Positions 38,201 to 50,605 of a DNA stretch of 64,000 nt are shown piece by piece. The stretch is from the NCBI GenBank assembly GCA_014706295.1, contig JACSVZ010000007.1, positions 7,543,199 to 7,607,198 on the forward strand. Direction: 5' to 3'. Origin of the DNA: Lycocorax pyrrhopterus obiensis (Eukaryota; Chordata; Aves; Passeriformes; Paradisaeidae). The notes beneath the pieces were generated by a model. It was given only the letters and a program-made list of their open reading frames with translations. It ran no database searches and was not told the origin of the DNA. Each line of letters begins with the position of its first letter. Within the stretch, counting starts at the first letter, position 1. Made by a program: the position numbers and the translations under genes.

Positions 38201-40142
38201 ACTAATGGCAGGGTCCTACGTAATTTAAAGCCAGATTAATACTTTGTTATCTTTTTATGGATGACACCCGTGCTTTTGAATGTTACTTTGATTTACTTGA
38301 TAAAATAGTTACTTAATTTATGTGATTATTTGATTGAATTCATATAATAGAGGACAGGAACAAGATCTTGGCAGTGAAAGGAAATAATCCTCTCCTACAA
38401 CAGCGAAAAATGCAATGACTTATGATTCAAACAGAAACAGAAATCAGATCTGCAGAACCCCTCTGAAATGAATGCACTGTGGCTGCAGCAAGGCAAGGCT
38501 GACAGCTCTAACAGCAACATCCACGTGGAAGCTTTGGAAGAACACTCCACCACTTTTTAAAATGTTTGACATAAAACATGATGGTATTTTTTTTAATATT
38601 ATAATTTAAATATTATATTATGATTGCCCAATAAATAGCTCTTTTTTAGGGTTTAAAGATATATTTTAACGCTAAAAATACTTGACCAAAATTGCTGCAG
38701 GAAACATACTATGCAGCTGTGGACTGAAATTCTGTTACTGGTTACAAATATGAATGTTCCCAAAGTTTAGAATTTGATTTTTGGTTGAGGGGGAAGAGAG
38801 TGTTGTTGCTGTGTCTTTGCTTTCCAACACATTCATTCATTGTTTCCATCTCTAACAGAGATATCAAGATCTGCCACACATTTGCCTTCAAAGAAATTAA
38901 GACAAAAATTTCAGCTGAATGCTCATTTCAAAAATAAAAATTATATTGTCAAAGGAAATTTTTAAAGTCTCATGGAGTTTTCCATTTAGTTTACTTCAAA
39001 CTGAAAGGATTTCTCCCGGCAAGGCACAGCTTTCAATACACCAGGATTTTATGCTGTTTGCTGCCACTGCTGTTGAGATAATCCAGCATCATTGTTTCTA
39101 TTCTTGATTACTACAATATTTCTCATACTCTCTTTTCTTCACATGCTAGTGTAAATTATTTAGAACAGAAAAGAAAAACTCATAATTTGCCTCCTTCTGT
39201 AAACATAAGATCCTTAGCTGGCATAAATCAGCTGATATACACCTGCTGAAATGCTGTCCCAGAGAGAGTTTGGGATTTAGCTGAGAGTGTTGGGGGGTTT
39301 TAAATATTTAAATAATATTTTTCCACCTAACAGTTTTCATTAATTTACTAGATGTCACCCCAGTCATGTGAATTTCATATTACTAATAAGGCTACTAATT
39401 TCTGATGGACCCAGATACTCCATTAGGTCCTGATTTAAAATCCAGCTGAAAGATCTTTGTAGAAATCAATTTAAAAGAAGCAATTAAAGATATGACATTG
39501 GCAGCTGCCTAAAAAGAAAACTGACAGATCATCATTAAGAGCATTTGGTTTAATATTGATTACTCCTTGGACTGTTCAATTAGGCTTCTAATTAGGATTG
39601 ATTGGTTGTGTCCTTAGCAATGAAAGCAAAGATGGCACCTGAGAAAAATAAAAGTGTAGGTGGTTGGGTTTTCTAATTAATGTTGACATGCATGCCCTGT
39701 GATCAAAGAAAAACTTGCAATATCCTACATATTCTGTATTTTATCTGTTCCAGTCTCAGACTACACATACTTAACCATCTGTGTCTTAATCAGAAACCTC
39801 CTGGTGTGATTCAGACTGTCTGAATAGAACACAGCAGAATGCAATGCTGCTTTCCACAGTGCCTGAAAGGACACCTCACACACTCCGAAGGAAAAAGAGG
39901 AAAGAAATCACCAAGCCATTGAGTTCCTCATAACTGATCCCTGTGGCATTGAGAACTATTCCCTTCTTTCTGTTTCCTGTCGCTTACAGCTATCTCATGA
40001 TAGAGTTAAAATTCCAGTGGAAGGAGATTAAGATCTCACAGTAATTCCTAAAGAAATTTCCACTCTTGATCCTCACTTCTACACATTCATTTTGAAGCAA
40101 CTGTTTCTGCCTCCAGCAAGTTACTGGCTCAGAAGAGGCAGA

Positions 40143-40182
40143 CAGGGCCCAGCCTGTGAGCTCAGCTGAAAGCTGGGCCCTG
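40143..40182. other. Perfect 11-bp GC-rich inverted repeat
   Basis: The arms are CAGGGCCCAGC (40143-40153) and GCTGGGCCCTG (40172-40182), flanking an 18-nt loop that contains the palindrome TGAGCTCA. The stem is too short for a typical microRNA precursor. Confidence 0.85.
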
Positions 40183-43100
40183 CACAGCACTTGGAACTTC
40201 CACAGGTTTTATCTAGTTTAAACAGTATTCCCACTTACTGCAGCCAGGTGCCTCTTCCCCCTCCCAAAGTAGGCATCACTATTATCAGCAGTGTCCTTGC
40301 TGACCTTGACACCCTCCTCCATGGTTCTCTCTTCTAAATAATTTTTCTTGGCCATCCTGTAACCAGTTACCAATTTCTTCATGCACTGGGAAAAGAGAGA
40401 AGCTGAGTCCTGTCTCCAGCTGCCTGCACCAAATTTATCCGGCTGCCTCGCTGTCTTTGTTTGGTAATCTCACTATGTTAACATTAATAAGATTCCAGTT
40501 ATCTGGAGGCTCTGAACCTAGCACTACCTCTTCATTTAAATGCTTGAAAAGCAACTCCCCACAAACTTCAGTCAACAGAGGATTCTTTCATCACCTCAGT
40601 GTAATCTTCCTGGATTTGCACTGACATCATCCAATGGAACATGATGCTTATTATTAATGTATAGATGCAATACTGCAGTGGCATCAACCCACGTAAAACT
40701 GACTTTGAATGCATAAAAATGTAGGCATTTGCTAATAGCCACATTCATTCAGGTCCCTTCCAGTTCTGAAGTGTACTGATATCCCTGTGGTGACAGAAAT
40801 TACTGCTATCTTGTGATATCTTGAGAGCTGTTAATTGACTTTGTGCTAGCAGGTAAGTGCCATTAGCTTAGGATGAGGATCCACTAATTGTGCAAAGTAG
40901 TCAATTGCAGTAAGTAGCTTTTGCTTTCTGGAGTACTTAAAAGCAATTCAGGGATTTGTTCTCATTAATGGCAGTAATATTTGTGTATTCAGCATAGAAG
41001 CAGAGCCTACCTCTGTCTATTTGATCTTATAATTGGAGCAGGTAGGATATGCTGAGCCACAACCTATGAACCAACCTGATTTAAATTCAAAATCCAAAAA
41101 AAATCTCGGTTTATATGTTAACATAATCTTATTTACATGAGCTATAGAGAGAGTCAAATAATTTCATGTAAACTTTGGAAATTCTTAATCTATCTCACTT
41201 GTACCTGTGAGATTATTCTTCAAAGGCCAATTTCTATGTAACCATACTGCCCTTTAAGGTCTGACTGGACCTCTAACACCAAGCAAGGCTAATCTGTCCT
41301 CTTATTTATGCTTTAGGAACTAATCATACTACAGAAAACTAGAAGTTTTCTGCATCCAAGAAAGAAGCAGACAAAGCATACAACTTTTAAATTTATTTCA
41401 ACAGTGACATTTGACTTTTCTCCCAACCCTGGAAAGGATTTTGGGGGTAAAAGAAGTGCCTTACTGTTTTAAAAGGGATTGCTCTAAAGGGAAGTGAATG
41501 GAGTATGTAAGTGTAAAGGACTAGAGTTCTTAAAATCCCAGACTATTATTTGGTTAAAGAATTGTTACTCACACAGTTCACTGCAGCTGCAGAACAACTA
41601 AAATCTAAGAGCAGGCAGGGATTCTCATGCTTCTATCAGAAAAACGAGCACCACCCAAATACTTAAAATATCATTTATACTAGAATTGGGATTCCAAGAT
41701 TGTGAGAGAACAGTAGGAAAAGCATAAACCTTTGTTGCACTGGGTCAAATTTCATCTGGGGCGAGACAAATTAAATATCAGAGGCATGAACAAAATAATT
41801 TGGTTCTCAGGGCAAAGACAGAGTCGGAGCTTGAGCTCCAGCAGTGTTCTCATTGTCCGCTCTGCTAAGATTTTGTGATGTGGAGGAAGAGGCATCAGCA
41901 GCCACAAAGGGTGCAGCAAGTGCCCCCAGTGGTGTTCTGCAAAGTGCTTCTCACTCCCTCCCATTTGGGAAGTGAATTAATCTGAATGGATTCCAGTCTG
42001 GTGTTTCTCATTACTGATTCATAGTTATTCAGGCTGCCTCCAATTATGACTTGAAATCCTCTCCAGGGGATGCAAAACTCATGTTAAATGCTCACTCTAC
42101 TAATGCACCCTATATCTGACACGAATTTACAAGGCAAGGGCAGACAGAGACCAGGCAGTATCGCAGGATTTCCCCATTTCCTAAATTTTCACTCCTAACA
42201 ACATTCTCTCTCACCTGCTCCAGGACTTTGTAAAGAATTAGAGTTCTTCCTCATCAGAGCTGAGATCTCATCTGTCCAGCACATTAGAGTCTGTCATTCT
42301 ACATCTCGCTGCAATGAGAGAGAGCACGGAGGGCTGTAGAAACTTAAATGTACTCTGTAATGAACCTCAAAGGGCAAAGTGTTTATAAACTAATAATTCT
42401 TATCCCTGGAGCAGAGGGGCGCAAGAGTCCTGTACAAGTAGTAAATTGTTTCCCTGTACAGCCTAATAATTGACTGTCACTTTGAACAGCCCTCAGCACA
42501 GCTGAACACAAGGTAGAGAACATACTGATAAAGAAAGAAACAAAAAAAAAAAAGAGAGAATGGGCTGTGTTTGAATCTCATTTGTAAGGCAAACTCGCCT
42601 CTGTTTAAAATTAAATCTAAACAAAATATGACCCCAGAACCATGATGTATTTTATCTTTTATAGGAAAGCAAAAGCCAGTATCATCCATTTTAAGCAAAA
42701 AATTATTAGAAGTTTTTATAATTAATATCTAATGGTCTTTTGCACAGAAGAAACTTGTTTAAAGTTAAAATCTGCACCTATTCTTAGTAATTTGCCCAGT
42801 AGTGAGACCCAAATGCAGCACAATGTTGGTACCACGTTTCATTTGAGTGGTGCAAAGAGGGTCAATGCCATGGTGCCATTTAATCTCCTGGCCAGTTAAC
42901 GAAACCCCGACAGAGTGCCAGGCTGGAGAAACGAAGCGGAAGAGAAATGGAAGGAGAAATGGAAAGGAGGTGGTCTGTTAAATTGGTATGAAAGTGGAGG
43001 CAGCCAGTTCAGCCTGCTTTCTGCTTTCAAATCAAAATTCGCCTGACTTAATTCCTGCCCACAGAAGGGCCCAATCTGGAGTCCTGCTGGCAGTGTCCCA

Positions 43101-46100
43101 CGTACCATTTATACAACTGCCTGCTTACAAACGGGGCTGATAAACATTGGATTCATCTCCTTTGACACAGTTTGGTCAAGGAATTCATGCAACAGTCACG
43201 GGGCCAAGACACTGTGATTCCATCTTTTGCTTTCCTGCTCATCAGCCACACACAAGTCATTTTAATTTTTTTACTCCGATAGCTTTAAAGACAATTAAAT
43301 AAAATCTGTGCTCAGATTGCAGCCTTCTTCACTCAAGATTTACCCCCAGTGTCACCATCCCTCAGGACTCACACCACCTTAAGACAGTCAAAGTCTGTCA
43401 GGGAACATCGACCTGGAAGCCTCCAGTTACAACGGAAAAGACACATGTAAGGGGTGAACACTGTTCAGTTCTGCAGTTCTGCTCCAGCCCTGGATTCCAT
43501 CCCTGTGGATAATCACTGGAGCTACCAAACCGTGAGTACCATGGAAGGGCACCCTCTCAAAGGGCCACAAGGACCAAATACTGGTAAAACTCTGTCACAG
43601 GCAAAATTTGTGACCTCGTAACTCTGACAGTGTCTTAGTTTCTGATAAAATGATAGTTCAGCCGCAGATAATGACACTCTTTTTTTTCAAGGTGCTGTAT
43701 ATTAATCAATCTGTAAATAGGTTACAAAAGTATCAACTTGGGGGTTCTCAGTTTCTTCTAGATCCTGAATTTTTTTGGGACTCATGAAAATATTTCTCTG
43801 CAAATGGCTTCCATTACAGGAGTGGATGCTCTGGTCCCTGCAAGTAATGGGGCTGGGATGGTTTAAGAAAAGTTGCCTAGTTTCAAGAAATGCATTTGTC
43901 TTTATGATTCACACTGGTCAACTCTTTCAACTATATCCTGATAATGCCTCAAATGCCACCAAGCCTCCTATTAGACTGTTTCTTTTAAATCATCCTCCTG
44001 TGAAAGATCATGCTTTAAAAAGAGAAGAAAAATACCCCAAAGCCCTTAAGATTCCTGAGTGAGTACCTTAAAGGCCTTTATGCCAAAGAAAGCACTATTT
44101 TTTCTTGCTCATCAGCTTTCATCACATGTACAGTAAAGCAAAAGAAGAATTAAATTTACCTGTCTAATTACAAAGGATGCCCTGAATTACCAGAAAACAG
44201 CAGCAGCTCATTCTGGGCAGATATTGCAGGTACATTTGGCAGCTTAAGTTCAAGCTGTGTGTCTGTCAATAAGGGCCTCTCAAGTTTTTCAGGCAGTTGC
44301 AACGTTTTTTATGTCATACAACGCATGCTACATTAGCAAATATTATACAAATTACAAATTAATTATGAAAATAACATGCTACTCTTCAAAACTAAAAACT
44401 CCCTAACACAAGCATAACTAAATATGCCATGTTACCTAAAACTGAATCATATTTTGTTCAAGCTTGGAAAACTAAGATCAAAGGGGTTTTTTATAAAAAC
44501 ATAAATTCTTTCTTAAATGAAAAAAAAAATCCATCCAACCTGAAAGATTAATGGAATAGTCATTTAAATTTTAAACAATTACTTTCTCTCTGTATCTGTC
44601 ATTGGTATCTGGAAGGAAATAAAAAAATGGATTTATTATTTCAAATGTGATGTACTGGAAGCTGTGTCCAAGGATCTTAATCCAGTTGCATCGAAATTTG
44701 TTATCCCTAATTTTTTATGGACAGGTTTCAAAAAGCTGAAGAAAAAGATTGCCATAGAAATAATATAATTTCAGGGGAAAAAATAAAAAAAAGAAAAAAC
44801 ACTAACAACTTCCAGTATTATCACAGAAGCACACAAACTTCATCTACCAAATCATCCTGAAAAGAAGGCAGAAAGACTTGGAACACATTGAGAATGAAAC
44901 CAATGCATCTGGCACACAAAGCTTGCTGTTGGGTAGAGAAACATGCATAAGGATCTGACTGAAATAATCCCTCCAGTAAACGCCACTTAGAGCTGGAAAA
45001 TTTACAGGACTTAGGAATAGAGAGGACAGAAACAGTAGCCAGCAAGAGCTTGATACAGTAGGGGTTTTTATACAATAAGCAGCTCATCCTGTGCCTCAGA
45101 AACCTCTTATTTTAATTACTTTTTAGAAAAAAAGTACACCTGTACTGCTGAGATAATCATAAGGCACCTAAAAACGCAGACTAAAACCTCAGAAAGAAAG
45201 CAACGACACAAATATTGCCTGAGGATATCAAAGACAGAGAAATTTTGAGGCACATTGAGAAGATTAAAAACACTCCTCGGGATATTTTTTTTGCTTAGCT
45301 TTCAAATGCAAGAATCCACAACGTGGAGTATTTTTTGTGAAGCAACTGACACACAGCCAAATTAATCTTAGCTTGGAATGGAAAGACAGGCAGATGCCAG
45401 TACATTTTCTGCTTGAAATATTAATGAACTTAGCTTCCATTGTGAGTTTTGCTCAGGATGGCCCCTGTGGATTGAGGAAGGGAAGAATGCGCTGCTGAGG
45501 GATTCTCTCATTTCAGTGTGGCTCTGGACTGTCACCACTGACTCGGCTGGAGTTACTCTATTTTGTGTATTTAAGAGGTAACTCAATTTCCTGTACCTCA
45601 GGAACCATCACTTTTCACATCTGCTGTAATCAAAACAAGTTTCTTTTGCAGTAGATGGCCTTTTCCTACCTGTAGCACTTTTGCAGTTTGATACCTGCCA
45701 GTGGCAACTTTGAAAACGATCCACAAAACCAGCAGGTGGGCACTTGGCAGATTTATACTCACTGCTGTTGCAAGCAACAGCCAGAATCAAAAATCAAAGC
45801 AAGGAGCAAGGAGCAGAGTTATCACACTTTTAAAATGTGTGTAACTAGTTCCACAGAAATAAATAAAAACATGTTTTCTTTACTAGGCCCAAAAAGAACA
45901 CATTTTAGGCCATCTCCCAATGGAGAATAAGTGGCAGCTGCATTTTGCATACACACATTGGAAGTAGCCCACTATCAATGGTACAGGGGAACAGTGGTTA
46001 TTCCATGCCCAGGTTCAGTGCATTGTTTATAGAGACACTTTCACACCTCCTACAAAGCCTCCAGCAGCAACTTCCACCTTGCAGCTGAAGATCAATGAGC

Positions 46101-46624
46101 TGTCACACTGGCCAAGCTTCTCCCTTCCATCATCATACTCTGAGTGGAGTTCTGGTGCTTCCACAGCTGACTTTTCCGTGGTAGTAAACAAGCTTCACTA
46201 TATTCAGATGGTAGAGGGATGATAAAAAGATGGCCAAAGAGAGAACAAGGATGACACTAAAGTAAACGTATTCTGGTACAGCTATTTTTTTACATATTCA
46301 TGTTTCTAATTTCCGTTGAACATTCTAAATGCAATTACAGCAATCCTATATTATTGTAAGTGCCTATTATTCATTATACAGCTTGATTTCATACTGAAGA
46401 AGATGGCCCCCAACTTTGCTGCAGATGTATAATTTGAGAATTTATTTCCCCTTTCACATGAAAATTTCACTTAAAGGGACATAGTTTTTTTAAGTTTTCC
46501 CCAAAAACCACCGGAAATAACTATTGTGAGGCACAAAGATGTGAAAATTGTCAAATTCTCAAATTCCTCTCATTTTGCAAGCACTGGAGCTCATAATTTG
46601 TTCTTTATTATTAATATTTTTCAG

Positions 46625-46870
46625 GTAGATCCCTTGGGATGAAACACATAGTGGCACAAATAATGGACACCAGTTGACCACATTCTGTGGGGAAAGCCTG
46701 AAAGATCTGGCATTGTTTAGCCTACAGAAAACATGTTTAGAGAATATACAATAACAACCTTCAAATATAAAAAGAACTGCTGCAAAAATAAATTTTTTCC
46801 AGCAACACAGCAGATATGGCATAAACCAAGGAGCTAAAATTTCTATGTGAATGTGCACAATTGTAGTTCT
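46625..46870 (+). mobile_element. Old CR1 LINE fragment
   Basis: 'cctgaaagatctggcattgt', 'tttagcctacagaaaa', 'acaataacaaccttcaaata' and 'aaagaactgctgcaaa' match, in order, the region just upstream of the 3' tail of CR1 elements. Divergence is clearly higher than in the 9.1-kb copy. A 129-codon minus-strand frame across it is antisense to the element and not a gene. Confidence 0.68.
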
Positions 46871-49800
46871 TAAAATACTGCAATATTTACACTGAAACCA
46901 TAGGGACCACCAAAGGTAGAGAACAGAGTAAGTGACCTTTTGATTCATTAAAATTTTTTCAACTGGCTCTAATTATAACTTCCTTGCTGATTCATAAGCA
47001 AGAAAATAATCTCATGTGAATCAGCTAAATTATTCTCTGTGAATAATTCATTTAGCATGAGTATAAAACTATACTTTTTAAATAGAAAGAAAGCATGTTA
47101 TAGAAAATGCAGGTGATGAAAAGTTACCAAATAAATACTTATTTCTTAACCAGATGGGTTCTAAAGCAGAATGCTTGGATTCATTCAGTTCTGCTGGGTC
47201 TTTGTGGATAACAGCATTGCTTATGGACAAAGAACGACTTTTTTAAAAACAGAACTGTAAATAAGAGCTTTCAATCTTTATTAATCTATGAGCTGTCCAA
47301 ATTATGCCAGAGAAGGTACATTTTGGAATCGTTAGCAATTCCGGCCCTTGACTACTGTCTGTCTCATCATTTAGGTCCCTGACCTTCACTGGAGCCTGGC
47401 TGTCCCTTTGTACCTTTGGTTGCAGGGAAAGAGAAACAGTGAACTACAACTGCAGAGATACTTGTGCTCTGATAGGTTTCAGCCTTGAAACTAAATCAGT
47501 GATAAAGTTTTAGGCTCCTTCCTAATCTCAGCATGGAAAAAAATATCTTAACAGTGAAGTTCAGTTTTACTTATCAATCCTACATCTTACTTTAATGGGG
47601 TTTCTCTAATCGCCCCCATTGCAGAAGGCACCACCATGATGTGAAGAACATCTAAAAATGTAGGACCTTCCTGTGGAAATGACATCTCCAGTGTCTTCTT
47701 GTAGACTGGAAGTCATTTGTCCTTCAGTTATCTTAGGTGTAAATGAACACAGTGAAAGGACTCTGGTGTAAACTTAACCAACATACAACATCATACCGGG
47801 GCTGTTTAACCTCCAGTAATAATTACAGTGCTTTGGCGGCTACACTTCAGTGCTAATTTATAATTAACTTCAGGTGCTTCTTTGATCTTCCTGATATATA
47901 TTTTCCCTGTTTCCTTATCAAGAGTCTCCATGCAGTCTGTAATTATGCTTCTTAGTGTGACCACAGCTTTAAGTAGACTCATTAATATAAGCTTTGGGAA
48001 AACACTGGTTAAGCCAAAGCAAGCCCTTTCCTCTGAGCTGGAGCATCATCTGAAGCACTGCTGATTAAAAAGGTAGTATTATATAAGCTCATAATAGGTT
48101 TGCCATAAAAATAAAAGAATGATCCCCAGTTTTAAGGTAATGCATGCCAGAAGCAGTACAGCTTGCACCCTACCAATGATCCACATATTAAGGCATTCAG
48201 AGCATTAATACCACAACACTACAAAATGCAAAGTGTCATGTTTTATATCCAACTAGGCTCTTCATCCAAAGAGGAAGGTACTTCAAACTTTTTCTGAATA
48301 ATGAAATATTGAACCAAAAATATTTTTTAAAGTGTTAAAAGCTGTTAAAATAACAGAGCGGTACAGCCAAACCTACCTGAAGCAAGAAAGAAATACATAG
48401 TGCAAGGGAGCAGAGCAGTATAACTCATTTCCTCAGCTAAAGCAATGATCAGTAATCCTCAGAAGACGAAATCTAATCTCATATTTTCAACAGATAAATA
48501 AGATATGCATCAGGAATAACTGCCCTTATATTAGACACTTGCTATGTGAGAAACATTAAGTGGAAATTGCAACAGAAGTGCTAGGGACAGGTCTTTTGTA
48601 AACAAATCAGTCTACACGTACAAACTGGGACTGGTGTGACTTCTCCAGTCACAAAACTGGTGTTTCACTGATGTGCCACTCCAAAATCCAGGAATGCCCA
48701 CAATTATGCAGGTATAAAACATGCTCTATACCAAACATTTCCTCCCGCAGGCAGAAAAAGTCTGAGCGCTGCAGAGCACTAGCACTGACACGCAGCATGG
48801 ATGAGAGTGTGTGCACAAATGTGCCTGGCTGGTTGGAGGATACAAAAATGGGGAGGTTGTTATTACAGCAACTCTAGCTACACCAGAACCTCCTTCCAGT
48901 GCACACAAGTGTTAAGAGAACTAAATTTCCAGGTCTATTTTGTGATGTCAGTTCACAAACTTATGTTTCTTAACTAATTGCTGAACAGAGTGACAGCACA
49001 GGTACGTACTAATCCTGACATACTGCTCAAGCACTTCTTCCAGTAACACGACCTCCCCACTCCAGGACAACTTCCCTTCAAATCAGTAATTCCATAAGAG
49101 TAAAAGAGGGAGAAAAAAAATCACAGAATGTATGAAATTCACAAACAGAAGCTACGACTGATGGGTGAATAAACATGAAGCCACATCTTTCATTTTATTA
49201 ATTTTTTCCTTCTACATAGATGAGATAAAACCAGGCAAAGGACCAGAGAATTTTTTTACCATCATAGATACAGCAGTCTTCCCTTCATACATCATCAGAT
49301 GAAAGGCATGTTGTGCTTATTTTACTGCAGTCTCATTCATTATTCTACCTGGCAGCAACCTGGAATGTTAAAAATAAATATCCCTAGCACAGCCTTATAG
49401 TTGATGCCACACAGCAGCAGCTGGAGATCTGCCAAGTGCAAATTGAGTGGCTTGAGGAATTTTTTCCCTGTGTCAACAGAAGCAGCTGTCCATCCCCATA
49501 AAATCTGTGTGGGCCATCATGTTCTCCTGCTTAAGAGTCAGGATTTTGGAGGGTGCCTTTCAGAAAAAAGTTTGAGCGTTGTCCATGATGGAGATCCCAT
49601 TTCTGCAGAGCAGCACTCAAGTACCCCTGGAAGAACATTTGGCAGGACCTTGCCAAAGATATTTTGAGAGTGAGACTTTTTTTGTCTCTGTATTAAAAAA
49701 AATCGCATCTGTCCCTTTCTAAAGTGCTCTCAGAGCTCTGTTTTTTCCATGGAAAACCATTGCAATCTGTCTTGAATTATCAAAGCTTGCATTTTGATGT

Positions 49801-50439
49801 TATCATGAACAGCCTTTATTAAATAGTAAGAAAACCCACACGGTAATCTGTTTATGAAGTCTGGCTCTTGTCTTAGACATTGTAAGTTCTTCATGATGAT
49901 ATGATAAAGATTCATTTGTTACAATGTTCCTTTCTTAGGTTTGTGACACACTTTTTCAAAATACAAGTTATACTTTAATGATACATGTTCATCCAGAAAG
50001 AGTTCCATTCATATATTCTGGAACTTCTCTCAGAAATTACAGTGTATCTTTATATGTGCTGAATTTTTTATGAGGCCTCCAAAGAATAGTGCAAAACATC
50101 TATGCAAGAATGTACAAGAAACTATGAGTACCATCAATACAATAAACAAATTAATTTCTTTCATATTGTTTACTAAACTGAAAACCAATCAGGCTTACTT
50201 TTTAATACCTCTTTTGGTCTTTTGCCATGGTGGAAGTCATCTTGGGGAAATTACAATTAACACTACTATTCTTCAGGCCAGTTCTTTCATATTTTTCATA
50301 ACAGATTTTGCTATTCCCGTTGCACTAATCAGACTGGTTTGTGTGTCAGAAATCACTGCGACCTTGTGATCTTCAAGCATCATATATATGAAATGTTTGG
50401 GGGTTGCTGATGACTATTTCCCACTCAAGTAGTTTGCCC
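46871..50439. other. Intergenic or intronic DNA, no gene recognised
   Basis: Short frames only, no recognised repeats. Confidence 0.5.
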
Positions 50440-50605
50440 TGATCCAGTCCTAAGAGGAGGTGATCAAGAAGATGGAAGGAATTTTTACTGAGGTGCACAG
50501 CAGGAAGATGAGAGACAATGGTCGCACATTGCCCAAAGAGCTCGTGGAGTCCTTTGATGTTTTCAGATCCAGACCGGAAAAAACCCTGAGAAACCTGCTC
50601 TAAGT
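50440..50605 (+). mobile_element. Old CR1 LINE fragment with internal deletion
   Basis: 'actgaggtgcacagc', 'gagagacaatgg', 'ttgcccaaagagctcgtgga' and 'accctgagaaacctgctcta' follow the CR1 3' region in order. Compared with the usual element, about 100 bp between the GACAATGG and TTGCCC blocks is missing, an internal deletion. Confidence 0.7.

Larger units (their letters stand above)
30368..46624. other. Long gene-poor stretch, no gene recognised
   Basis: No supportable coding region; the longest frames (about 140 codons near 31030-31450 and 35490-35910, both minus) lack domains. Small structures seen: a hairpin at 35243-35268, an AATAAA followed by GTATTTTTATA at 35482, a GC-rich inverted repeat at 40143-40182, and ATTA-rich stretches near 39340-39640. 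A possible but unconvincing CR1-like trace lies near 35150-35220. Confidence 0.5.

Noticed and set aside
46559..46948. 129-codon minus-strand frame rich in aromatic residues
   Set aside because: It is antisense across an old CR1 fragment, so it is a chance frame in repeat DNA.
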